Positions 1 through 5,183 of a stretch of 5,601 bases of DNA are shown here, piece by piece; the first letter of the stretch is position 1, and the number at the start of each line of letters is the position of its first letter. The notes under the pieces are model-generated. The model worked only from the letters and a program-made list of their open reading frames with translations. It was not told the DNA's origin and ran no database searches. The position numbers and the translations under genes are program-made. Source of the stretch: Pseudomonadota bacterium (GTDB lineage: Bacteria; Pseudomonadota; Gammaproteobacteria; Burkholderiales; Sulfuricellaceae); NCBI GenBank assembly GCA_021783895.1, contig JAJXTJ010000103.1, forward strand, positions 1-5,601, in the 5' to 3' direction.

Positions 1-2
1 GT

Positions 3-437
3 TCCCACTCGCAGGAGCTGTGGATCATCAAAGTGCTATTTCTGCTGGTTGATTTCATCGTCGCCTTTTTTGCCTATGCCATGTCGATACGCCTGGCCAC
101 GCATGTCCTGTTCATGATCAATGTTCCCCAGACCAGTTATATCGAATATCCCGAACTCTCGCATGAATGCGTCGCCAACCGCCTGATTCAGGCCGGCAAC
201 ATGATCACACTGGGGATGCGCGCCTTCCTGTTCGCGATACCGCTGGTGTTCTGGCTGTTCGGCCCGGTATTTCTGTTCCTGGCCACGATCGGTCTCGTGA
301 TCACCCTGAAACGGCTCGACCGACATGAGGCGGCGAGTAACCGGCCATCCTCCTTGCCGTCAAGTGTCAGGGCTGTGCCGGACCGCGATAAAGGCAGCGT
401 GCTTCCTCTGGTCTTTCCACAGGGCAAGAGTTCATGA
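3..437 (+). CDS. DUF599 family membrane protein, 3' part (5' end outside window)
   Basis: The frame is open to the left edge of the window, so the GTG at 33 is probably internal and the gene is cut by the window. The visible 145 residues contain a first membrane segment (LLVDFIVAFFAYAMSIRL) and a second one (AFLFAIPLVFWLFGPVFLFLATIGLVI, broken here for length as AFLFAIPLVFWLF then GPVFLFLATIGL). The run GMRAFLFAIPLVFWLFGP followed by a short basic stretch (KRLDRHE) is what I recall from the C-terminal half of DUF599 proteins, which are integral membrane proteins of unknown function. The last 40 residues or so (after RHEAA) are a low-complexity, Pro/Ser-rich, presumably cytoplasmic tail. Its stop codon overlaps the start of the next gene in an ATGA, which suggests translational coupling. 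The family call rests on recalled motif resemblance and a search against DUF599 would settle it. Confidence 0.68.
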   Translation, partial: SHSQELWIIKVLFLLVDFIVAFFAYAMSIRLATHVLFMINVPQTSYIEYPELSHECVANRLIQAGNMITLGMRAFLFAIPLVFWLFGPVFLFLATIGLVITLKRLDRHEAASNRPSSLPSSVRAVPDRDKGSVLPLVFPQGKSS

Positions 438-1075
438 TTCTGGGCGCGATTTATGGCGCCGTATGCGGTTTGCAGGCAGGGTTCGCAGGTCAGGCTGTGG
501 CGCGTCCCGACTACTACGGGCTTCCCATGGCGCGGCAAACTGGCCGCGTCGTGATCGGCGACGTGCTGCGGGGCGAATTTGCCATCGTCGGCGTTGAAAC
601 CACGGGGCGGAATGTGGCCAATGTCGAAATTATGGAAATCGCAGCGCTGCGTGTCGGCCCGGGTTTAGTGCAGGACGCAGCGTTCCATGTGCTGGTCAAG
701 CCGGAGCTTGCTGTGTCGCCTGCGATCGCCCGGATGACCGGCATCAAGCAGTCGCAACTCGACCGCCAGGGGGTCGCCCTGCCCGACGCCATGCGCCAGC
801 TGGCGGCGTTCGTGACCCGGCAACCGTTGTTCGCCCACAACGCACCCTTCGGCCAAAAAATGCTGGGGCAGGCGGCCATGCGGCACGGAGTTCGGTTCGA
901 CAACCCGTTCTACGACAGCATGCTGGTTGCCTGGTCTGCGTGGCCGGGGTTGCCGTCTTACCAACTCGCACAGCTGGCCGAACTCATTGGCCTAGAGTGC
1001 CAACCGGCGCATCGGGCTCTCACCACTGTCAATACGACCTTGGCGTTGTTGCGTGCGGCCAGCGAGTCGATTTGA
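434..1075 (+). CDS. DnaQ/RNase T-like DEDDh exonuclease-fold protein, predicted catalytically inactive
   Basis: This 213-residue protein aligns by eye along its length with the epsilon-subunit-type 3'-5' exonuclease fold. Exo I is at residues 50-58 (AIVGVETTG, normally a DxETTG pattern), Exo II at 132-140 (LFAHNAPFG, normally ending in FD), the PGLPSYQL helix at 171-178 and Exo III at 193-198 (HRALTT, normally H followed five residues later by D). Residues E55 and H193 are kept, but the three metal-binding aspartates are G53, G140 and T198. Cleavage of DNA or RNA ends is therefore unlikely, and a binding, structural or regulatory role is the inference. About 45 residues precede the fold and look weakly signal-like or hydrophobic (MILGAIYGAV, with AVA at 21-23) but carry no N-terminal positive charge. 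The ATG at 434 was chosen because it sits in an ATGA overlap with the upstream stop and has AGGG at 421-424. An internal ATG at 527 lacks a clear ribosome-binding site. Fold call is strong; function unknown. Confidence 0.85.
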   Translation: MILGAIYGAVCGLQAGFAGQAVARPDYYGLPMARQTGRVVIGDVLRGEFAIVGVETTGRNVANVEIMEIAALRVGPGLVQDAAFHVLVKPELAVSPAIARMTGIKQSQLDRQGVALPDAMRQLAAFVTRQPLFAHNAPFGQKMLGQAAMRHGVRFDNPFYDSMLVAWSAWPGLPSYQLAQLAELIGLECQPAHRALTTVNTTLALLRAASESI

Positions 1076-1358
1076 AGTGCGCGTCCGCTGCTCAATGACC
1101 AATCTCATCAAGAATTAGTTTGACCGTGAAAAAATAGAATATTGATTGTAAAAACAATACGTCAAGTACTTCAAGCCCCCGGAATGGTTCGCTCTCGTTA
1201 CTTGCCTCTCGCTATGCAGGTAAGTGAGTGGACGGGCAACTCGACCGAACCCGGCACCCGTTCCGGCGGGAGCCATCCGGTGTTCCGTGCCATCCATAGA
1301 GCTGTACTATTTCCCCAACCCCGCCTGTCCCAGATGACAGGCAATTTAACGAGGCATT
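1076..1358 (+). other. Intergenic region with structured leader of the DUF202 gene
   Basis: No convincing gene lies here. The first part is AT-rich and holds TTGACC at 1120-1125 as a possible -35 element, without a convincing -10, plus a small perfect palindrome ATTGT-AAAA-ACAAT at 1145-1158. From about 1190 the sequence becomes GC-rich and can fold. TTACTTGC (1198-1205) pairs with GCAGGTAA (1216-1223). GGCAC (1253-1257) pairs with GTGCC (1287-1291), enclosing CCGG/CCGG. GCCTGTC (1323-1329) pairs with GACAGGC (1336-1342) just before the ribosome-binding site. GAGT at 1226-1229 could pair either with CTC at 1194-1196 or with ACTC at 1239-1242. I do not recognise a known riboswitch or small RNA class. 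Confidence 0.4.
1323..1342 (+). promoter_or_regulatory. Stem-loop directly upstream of the DUF202 ribosome-binding site
   Basis: A perfect 7-bp stem (GCCTGTC / GACAGGC) with a 6-nt loop ends 8 nt before the GAGG at 1351-1354, which precedes the ATG at 1359. There is no T-tract after it, so a translation-control or mRNA-stability role is more likely than termination. Whether it is functional is inference. Confidence 0.35.
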
Positions 1359-1724
1359 ATGATCGACGACCCTTACTTGGAATTCAAACGCGAAGAAATG
1401 ATTCTGCGCGACTGGCTGGCGCTGGACCGCACGGATCTTGCCAATAAACGCACCTTCCTGGCCTACGGCCGGACCGCCATCTCCATGGCCGTGCTGGGCA
1501 TCGCCTTCATCAAGTTGATCGGCCACGAGTTCTTCGAGATCAGCGGCTTCCTCCTGATTCTGTCCGGCATTGTCATTTTCTATGTCGGGTTGCGCGAATA
1601 CAGCGCCAATATCAAACGCTTCAAGAAGCTGGTGGAAAAGGAGCGCGCCTTGGAGGAGCGTTTGCGCGAGGGGCATGTGCGCGAAATGCAGGCCGAGGAA
1701 GAAAGCCAGTTCGCCAGAAGTTAA
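1359..1724 (+). CDS. DUF202 domain (YidH-like) small membrane protein
   Basis: This 121-residue protein carries the DUF202 signature near its N-terminus: LRDWLALDRTDLANKRTFLAYGRT at residues 16-38, quoted here in parts as LRDWLALDRT and LANKRTFLAYGRT, with the conserved Arg, Asn and Thr in place. It has two predicted membrane segments at about 37-55 and 60-78, then a highly charged helical tail (about 83-117, rich in Glu, Lys and Arg) that probably forms a cytoplasmic coiled coil. Length is usual for the family, whose biochemical function is not established. The ATG is preceded by GAGG at 1351-1354. The gene stands alone on the + strand and converges on msrA, with 34 bp between the two stop codons. 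The folded leader upstream suggests post-transcriptional control, but nothing in the sequence names the signal. Confidence 0.9.
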   Translation: MIDDPYLEFKREEMILRDWLALDRTDLANKRTFLAYGRTAISMAVLGIAFIKLIGHEFFEISGFLLILSGIVIFYVGLREYSANIKRFKKLVEKERALEERLREGHVREMQAEEESQFARS

Positions 1725-1741
1725 ATTATCCCCGTACTGGT

Positions 1742-1760
1742 GGCATCGGATGCCGCTTTT
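1742..1760. terminator. Weak terminator-like hairpin between convergent genes
   Basis: GGCAT (1742-1746) pairs with ATGCC (1750-1754) over a 3-nt loop and is followed on the + strand by GCTTTT. It lies in the 34-bp gap between the DUF202 stop and the msrA stop, where a terminator is expected. The stem is short, so this is tentative. Confidence 0.3.
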
Positions 1761-2529
1761 ATCGATCTGATCCTGTTGGCATGTACAACGCGGGAAATCG
1801 TTTGCGCAATTGCTCCAGCTTGGGTTGGTCGTTGATGACGATATAGGGCTGGTAAGGGTGCAATGCCAGGTAATTCTGGTGATATGCCTCGGCGGGATAG
1901 AACTGTTGCAGCGGCACGACTTGCGTGACGATGGGCTTGGAAAAAGTGCGTGCGGCGGTGAGCTGCCGGATGGTATCTTGCGCCATTTTCTGCTGCTCGG
2001 CGCTGGTGAAAAAAATTGCCGACCGGTATTGGCTACCGGTATCCGGGCCTTGGCGGTTGAGCTCGGTGGGGTCGTGCGCCACGCTGAAAAACACTCGCAG
2101 CAGTTGCGGATAGGAAACCTGAGCTGGATTGAATCGGACGCGCACCGCTTCGGCATGTCCGGTATCGCCCTCGCTGACCCGTTCATAGTGCGCCGTGGCC
2201 GCGCTGCCGCCCGCATAGCCGGACACCACCTCAAACACTCCCTTGACGTGCTTGAACACCGCGTCCATCCCCCAGAAACAGCCGCCTGCGAATACCGCCG
2301 TTTGCTCGGCGGGTGCGGCTGTGGCGTTGGGTAGCGCGGCCAGGCCGAACATGAGAAACAACCCGCTGAGTAAACGTTTGATGGTGGGTGAAATCATTGG
2401 CGGTATCGCAAATCGCGCCGAAGAAACCGTAGGAGCACCGTTCGCGGTGCGAACCGCCGGAGCCAGATTCGGCCCGGCAAGCGGGCCTCCTACGAAATCG
2501 ATGGATTGCCGTGTGTTTAATGAAAGCAT
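1759..2529 (-). CDS. msrA: Peptide-methionine (S)-S-oxide reductase MsrA, exported, single cysteine
   Basis: MsrA reduces the S epimer of methionine sulfoxide in proteins. From the ATG at 2529 it is 256 residues. The core is clear: catalytic GGCFWG (Cys84), GDTGHAEAV, HDPTELNRQGPDTGSQYRS (family core, given without the flanks) and AEAYHQNYL. A hydrophobic secretion signal (IKRLLSGLFLMFGLAALP, then ATA|A) precedes the core, so it should act in the periplasm. Cys84 is the only cysteine; the C-terminal resolving cysteines of E. coli MsrA are absent, making it a 1-Cys type that needs an outside reductant, probably DipZ next door. The start is debatable. The ATG at 2529 has an excellent AAGGAG six bases upstream, but this places 44 residues, partly encoded by a REP element, before the signal peptide. 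The ATG at 2397 (212 residues) begins exactly at a normal signal peptide but has no visible ribosome-binding site. It is the last gene of an msrB-dipZ-msrA operon. Confidence 0.93.
   Translation of the reverse strand: MLSLNTRQSIDFVGGPLAGPNLAPAVRTANGAPTVSSARFAIPPMISPTIKRLLSGLFLMFGLAALPNATAAPAEQTAVFAGGCFWGMDAVFKHVKGVFEVVSGYAGGSAATAHYERVSEGDTGHAEAVRVRFNPAQVSYPQLLRVFFSVAHDPTELNRQGPDTGSQYRSAIFFTSAEQQKMAQDTIRQLTAARTFSKPIVTQVVPLQQFYPAEAYHQNYLALHPYQPYIVINDQPKLEQLRKRFPALYMPTGSDR
2428..2494. repeat. REP/BIME-like pair of inverted GTAG palindromes
   Basis: Two hairpins face each other. CGTAGGAG (2428-2435) leads into GCACCG-TTCG-CGGTGC (2435-2450). On the other strand CGTAGGAG (2494-2487) leads into GGCCCG-CTTGC-CGGGCC (2487-2471). 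The GTAG tetranucleotide ahead of a GC-rich hairpin is the hallmark of REP sequences mobilised by RAYT (TnpA-REP) transposases, and an inverted pair forms a BIME. The element lies between the strong ribosome-binding site of msrA and the codons of its signal peptide. No RAYT gene is visible in this window. Confidence 0.7.
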
Positions 2530-2541
2530 GAGCCACTCCTT
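2530..2541 (-). promoter_or_regulatory. Strong ribosome-binding site deciding the msrA start at 2529
   Basis: On the minus strand AAGGAG is followed by TGGCTC and then ATG at 2529, giving ideal composition and spacing. No comparable site precedes the alternative ATG at 2397 (upstream bases are GATACCGCCA) nor the in-frame ATG at 2628, which lies within repeat sequence. Confidence 0.7.
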
Positions 2542-2575
2542 ATGGCTAAAGTGAAACTCGCGAAGCGAGCCTTCG

Positions 2576-2607
2576 TTCCCCTCTCCCGCAGGCGAGGGGG
2601 GAGGGAA
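2576..2607. repeat. Pyrimidine/purine palindromic repeat in the dipZ-msrA spacer
   Basis: TTCCCCTCTCCC (2576-2587) can pair with GGGGGGAGGGAA (2596-2607) over an 8-nt loop, as a 12-position stem with one mismatch and two G-U pairs. CCCTCTCCC-type palindromes of this kind are, from memory, common dispersed intergenic repeats in proteobacteria. It is transcribed within the operon and could stabilise or trim the message. Confidence 0.5.
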
Positions 2608-2634
2608 ACGGACAAGGCGATTCGCCACGTCCGT
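2608..2634 (-). terminator. Stem-loop at the dipZ stop codon, possible attenuator
   Basis: ACGGAC (2608-2613) pairs with GTCCGT (2629-2634), and GGCG (2616-2619) pairs with CGCC (2623-2626), separated by a small internal loop. On the minus strand the stem begins in the dipZ stop codon and is followed by only TTT before C residues, so it is a poor Rho-independent terminator. Partial termination or protection of the dipZ 3' end is possible. Confidence 0.4.
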
Positions 2635-4280
2635 CAGCCGAAGGTGAAGGCATAAGCCTCCAGCCCCGGCGAATCAGACTGGATTTCCAGCGCGCCGTTC
2701 TTCGGCGTTTTCTGGTCGATCAGTTCGTAGAGGGTGTTGCGCTCGATGGTCAGCGCGCCGCCGGGGGCGTCCTTGCCGGCATTGGGGCCGACGGCCTCGC
2801 CATTCAGCCGGATGGAGGCGTGGGCCGGCTTGCCGGTGGCCGTGCCCAGCACCAGGAACACCTTGCGCGCCTTGAAGTCGAGGCGCAGCGCCGCCCCCTT
2901 TTCTCCGGCGACGATTTTCTCTGCTTCCACTCGCCATTTGCCGCCCAGCGCCCATTGGCCTTTGGCAAGGGAATCCGGCAAGCGGTAAGCCCTTTCCGTG
3001 CCATGCGCGACAGCCGGCTTGCCGCCGAAGCTTTCCGCACGGGCATAGCCGAGATAGGTTTCCGGCGTCTGGTCGGGGGCGATGCCTGGCCCTTCAGCCT
3101 GGATGGTTTCAGCCTTGCTTTTCAGCCCGAGCAGGTAGCGGATATTGTTTTCCGTGACATCGTATTCGCCCTCGCCGAAATGCGTGTAAACAACCTTGCC
3201 GTCCCGGTCGATGAGGTAATGGGCAGGCCAGTAAAGGTTTTCGAAGTTATCCCAGGTGGAGAGATCGTTGTCCAGCGCCACCGGGTAGCGGATACCGTGC
3301 TGCACCAGCGCCGCCTTGACGTTGTCGATTTTTTTCTCGAATTCGAATTCAGGCGAGTGCACGCCGACGATCTCCAGCCCCTGGGCGCGGTATTTCCTGT
3401 CCCAGTCGGTGATGTAGGGCAGCGTGCGCACGCAGTTGATGCAGGAATAAGTCCAGAAATCGACCAGCACCACCTTGCCTTTCAGGCTCCGCATGGTGAG
3501 CGGCTTCGAGTTGAGCCAGGCCTCGATGCCCGCGAATTCCGGCGCGGGATAGGGCTTGTCGAGGCCTTGTTGCAAGGCCAGCTCGCTGGCCGCCGGCTGG
3601 GAAGTTTTGTTGGCGGAGAAAAATAGCGATTGCACATCCACGCCGGAGGCGATGTAGGCGACCGACAGCAGGATCAGCACGCCGAACCCGCGCCGCACCG
3701 CTTCGGCGTGGCGGGCGATGAACCCGAGTTTTTTCATGATCTTTCTCCCGGTCAGGGCAATGATCAGCATCGGAACGCCCGCGCCGATGGCGAATGAAAC
3801 GATGATCAGGTCGCCGGCGAGGTCAGTCTGCTGGCGGATCACCTGCACCAGCACGGCGGCCAGGATCGGCCCCGCGCAAGGCGTCCACACCAGGCCGATC
3901 AGCGCGCCGATGAGGACGCCGCTGAGCAGCCCCTCCCCGCCGCGCGAGGCCAGCTGGTTGCCGAAGTTGGCCGCTCCCTGCGTCGCCGCGCTGAATTTGT
4001 CCGACAGCTTCGACGACAGCAGCACCAGGCCGAACAGGGCGAGCAGCACCAGCGAAGCGTTCTTGATGACATCGAGATCGATGCCCAGCGCCAGCACGAT
4101 CTTGCGCGAAATCAGCGCAAACACGCTGAACGCCAGCACGAAACCGATGATGATGCCGTAAGGCCTGCGCCTGCCGCCCTCGACCGAAGCCGCCAGCACC
4201 AGCGGCAAAACCGGCAGGATGCAGGGCGAGACGATCAGCGCCAGCCCTTCGAGAAACGCCAATCCGATATCGATGATCAT
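2634..4280 (-). CDS. dipZ: DipZ-type thiol:disulfide interchange protein (CcdA membrane domain fused to thioredoxin)
   Basis: This 548-residue protein moves reducing power from the cytoplasm to the periplasm. Residues 1-215 form a six-helix CcdA/DsbD-like domain with its two redox cysteines in SPCILP (Cys20) and TPCAGP (Cys135). After a linker, residues 240-385 form a TlpA-like thioredoxin domain with the motif CINC (Cys280, Cys283) within WTYSCINCVRTLPY and the cis-proline in YWPAHYLI (Pro352). Residues about 405-548 form the beta-rich C-terminal domain of DipZ proteins (compare M. tuberculosis DipZ). The four cysteines are exactly those expected for the relay. GGATA about 8 bases upstream supports the ATG at 4280. 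It sits between msrB and msrA, both lacking resolving cysteines, so its thioredoxin domain is the likely recycling partner; that assignment is inferred from context. A role in cytochrome c maturation is the alternative. Confidence 0.93.
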   Translation of the reverse strand: MIIDIGLAFLEGLALIVSPCILPVLPLVLAASVEGGRRRPYGIIIGFVLAFSVFALISRKIVLALGIDLDVIKNASLVLLALFGLVLLSSKLSDKFSAATQGAANFGNQLASRGGEGLLSGVLIGALIGLVWTPCAGPILAAVLVQVIRQQTDLAGDLIIVSFAIGAGVPMLIIALTGRKIMKKLGFIARHAEAVRRGFGVLILLSVAYIASGVDVQSLFFSANKTSQPAASELALQQGLDKPYPAPEFAGIEAWLNSKPLTMRSLKGKVVLVDFWTYSCINCVRTLPYITDWDRKYRAQGLEIVGVHSPEFEFEKKIDNVKAALVQHGIRYPVALDNDLSTWDNFENLYWPAHYLIDRDGKVVYTHFGEGEYDVTENNIRYLLGLKSKAETIQAEGPGIAPDQTPETYLGYARAESFGGKPAVAHGTERAYRLPDSLAKGQWALGGKWRVEAEKIVAGEKGAALRLDFKARKVFLVLGTATGKPAHASIRLNGEAVGPNAGKDAPGGALTIERNTLYELIDQKTPKNGALEIQSDSPGLEAYAFTFG

Positions 4281-4307
4281 AGGTTTATCCTGAAAAATTC
4301 AGTTGAA

Positions 4308-4433
4308 CCGCAGAGGACGCGGAGGACGCAGAGGGATTCAAAAGCGTGCCGAAAAAAGTACGTACCTGATGGGCGACTCAGTATATCTTGGCAAGACCTT
4401 GATCTTCCTCTGCGTCCTCCGCGTCCTCTGCGG
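4308..4433. mobile_element. MITE-like element with perfect 27-bp inverted arms
   Basis: The arm at 4308-4334 (starting CCGCAGAGGACGC) is the exact reverse complement of the arm at 4407-4433 (ending GCGTCCTCTGCGG). Each arm is itself built from about two and a half copies of a 9-bp unit, AGAGGACGC / GGAGGACGC / AGAGG. The 72-bp centre has no gene and includes GTACGTAC. TGAA flanks both outer ends directly (4304-4307 and 4434-4437), as a 4-bp target duplication would. It occupies most of the 174-bp spacer between msrB and dipZ and would form a very stable stem in the operon mRNA. Mobility is inferred from structure only. Confidence 0.6.
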
Positions 4434-4454
4434 TGAATCGATTTTTCAAATTGG

Positions 4455-4949
4455 CTATGCCTTGTCCGGAATAAACTTCAATGCCACGCCGTTGTTGCAG
4501 TACCTCAGCCCGGTAGGACGCGGCCCGTCATTGAACACATGGCCGTGGTGGCCGCCGCAGCGCGCGCAGTGGTATTCGGTGCGCGGCAGCACCAGCTTGT
4601 AGTCGGTTCTGGTCTCGACATGGCCGGGCAGCACATCGTAAAAACTCGGCCAGCCGGTGCCGCTGTCGAACTTGAATTTCGAAGGGAACAGCGCCAGCCC
4701 GCAAGCCACGCAGGCATACATGCCGCTGCGCTTTTCATGGTCGAGCGGGCTGGTGAAAGGCGGCTCGGTGCCCTCCTGGCGCAGCACGTCGTACTGCGCC
4801 GGCGTCAGCAGCTTTCGCCATTCCGCATCGGTCTTGCTGATTTTCGTTATGCGTTCCGCCGCCATGGCCTGTCCCTCCATAAAGAGCTGCGGCACGGCCA
4901 GGATGCCCGCCCCGCCGGTCGCCAGCTTGATGAATGTGCGTCTGTCCAT
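4455..4949 (-). CDS. msrB: Peptide-methionine (R)-S-oxide reductase MsrB with Tat-type leader
   Basis: MsrB reduces the R epimer of methionine sulfoxide in proteins. The 164-residue product begins MDRRTFIKLATGGAGILAVP, a twin-arginine leader pattern (RRTFIK, then a mild hydrophobic stretch and AMA|A at 28-31), so the enzyme should be exported folded, perhaps with its zinc. The MsrB core follows: CVAC (Cys80, Cys83) and CARC (Cys128, Cys131) bind zinc, SGTGWPSF lies at 96-103, HHGHVFNDGP at 134-143, and the catalytic Cys151 in RYCNNGVALKF. E. coli MsrB has a resolving cysteine in SGCGWPSF; here that position is Thr98 and no other free cysteine exists, so it is a 1-Cys enzyme. GAGGA at 4962-4958 serves as ribosome-binding site. 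It is the first gene of the msrB-dipZ-msrA operon. Confidence 0.95.
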   Translation of the reverse strand: MDRRTFIKLATGGAGILAVPQLFMEGQAMAAERITKISKTDAEWRKLLTPAQYDVLRQEGTEPPFTSPLDHEKRSGMYACVACGLALFPSKFKFDSGTGWPSFYDVLPGHVETRTDYKLVLPRTEYHCARCGGHHGHVFNDGPRPTGLRYCNNGVALKFIPDKA

Positions 4950-4972
4950 GATCTTTTTCCTCGCCAGGATTC

Positions 4973-4978
4973 AGTATA
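4973..4978 (-). promoter_or_regulatory. Putative -10 element of the msrB-dipZ-msrA operon
   Basis: On the minus strand TATACT lies 24 bases before the msrB ATG, matching the sigma-70 -10 in five of six positions and placing the transcript start some 17 bases before the ATG. No good TTGACA is seen 16-18 bp further upstream; GAACGA occupies that position, so the promoter may need an activator or an alternative sigma factor. Confidence 0.4.
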
Positions 4979-5183
4979 GGTAAAGCGATGGTTTGTCGTT
5001 CTTGCTGAGGTATTCGGGGTGGGGCAGGGAAAGGTTACATCTTTACCGTGGCATGGCAGGACCTAGGCGGCGGACGATTTATGTGAGGAGAATGAAATAG
5101 GTAAAACCCTGTGGTAAAGTAGGGTTTTTACGGCTAATGTATCGGAATCCTGATGCTTGAACTAAATCAATCGAGTCCGACCC
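4979..5183. other. Intergenic region between msrB and the small secreted-protein gene
   Basis: This stretch holds no gene I can support. It begins with mixed-composition sequence upstream of the msrB promoter, then turns AT-rich from about 5080. The only structures seen are the hairpin at 5103-5128 and an ATCAAT/ATTGAT inverted pair (5166-5171 and 5185-5190) enclosing CGAGTCCGACCCC, which leads into the CATTGATAC repeats. Confidence 0.5.
5101..5131. terminator. Terminator-like hairpin with flanking A and T runs
   Basis: AAAACCCT (5103-5110) pairs with AGGGTTTT (5121-5128) over a 10-nt loop, and GTA/TAC extends the stem with one bulged T. Because A-tract and T-tract lie on opposite sides, it could act in both directions. 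No gene is seen ending into it within the window, so it may insulate the divergent promoters or belong to a repeat remnant. Confidence 0.4.

Noticed and set aside
36..538. Minus-strand open frames antisense to the DUF599 gene
   Set aside because: Shadow frames of a clear membrane-protein gene in GC-rich DNA, with no start signals.
1076..1358. Known riboswitch or small RNA (guanidine, fluoride, SAH, c-di-GMP, 6S or SRP RNA)
   Set aside because: I compared the conserved motifs of these classes by eye and found no match; only generic stems are supported.
1212..2234. Minus-strand open frame of 340 codons across the DUF202 gene and msrA
   Set aside because: It lies antisense to DUF202 and out of frame with msrA; its translation is low in family motifs and reflects high GC. 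Both genes it crosses are clear.
2530..2628. Upstream extension of msrA to an ATG at 2628
   Set aside because: The added residues are encoded by the C/G-run palindrome and hairpins, there is no good ribosome-binding site, and the AAGGAG before 2529 lies inside this stretch.
2820..3626. Plus-strand open frame of 268 codons
   Set aside because: It is entirely antisense to the thioredoxin part of dipZ, whose motifs are unmistakable, and has no recognisable domain.
4308..4433. CRISPR-like repeat pair
   Set aside because: The two 27-bp copies are inverted, not direct, only two exist, and there is no leader, spacer series or cas gene.
4303..4602. Plus-strand open frame of 99 codons over the inverted repeat
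   Set aside because: It reads through both arms of the repeat and then antisense to msrB, with no ribosome-binding site or protein features.
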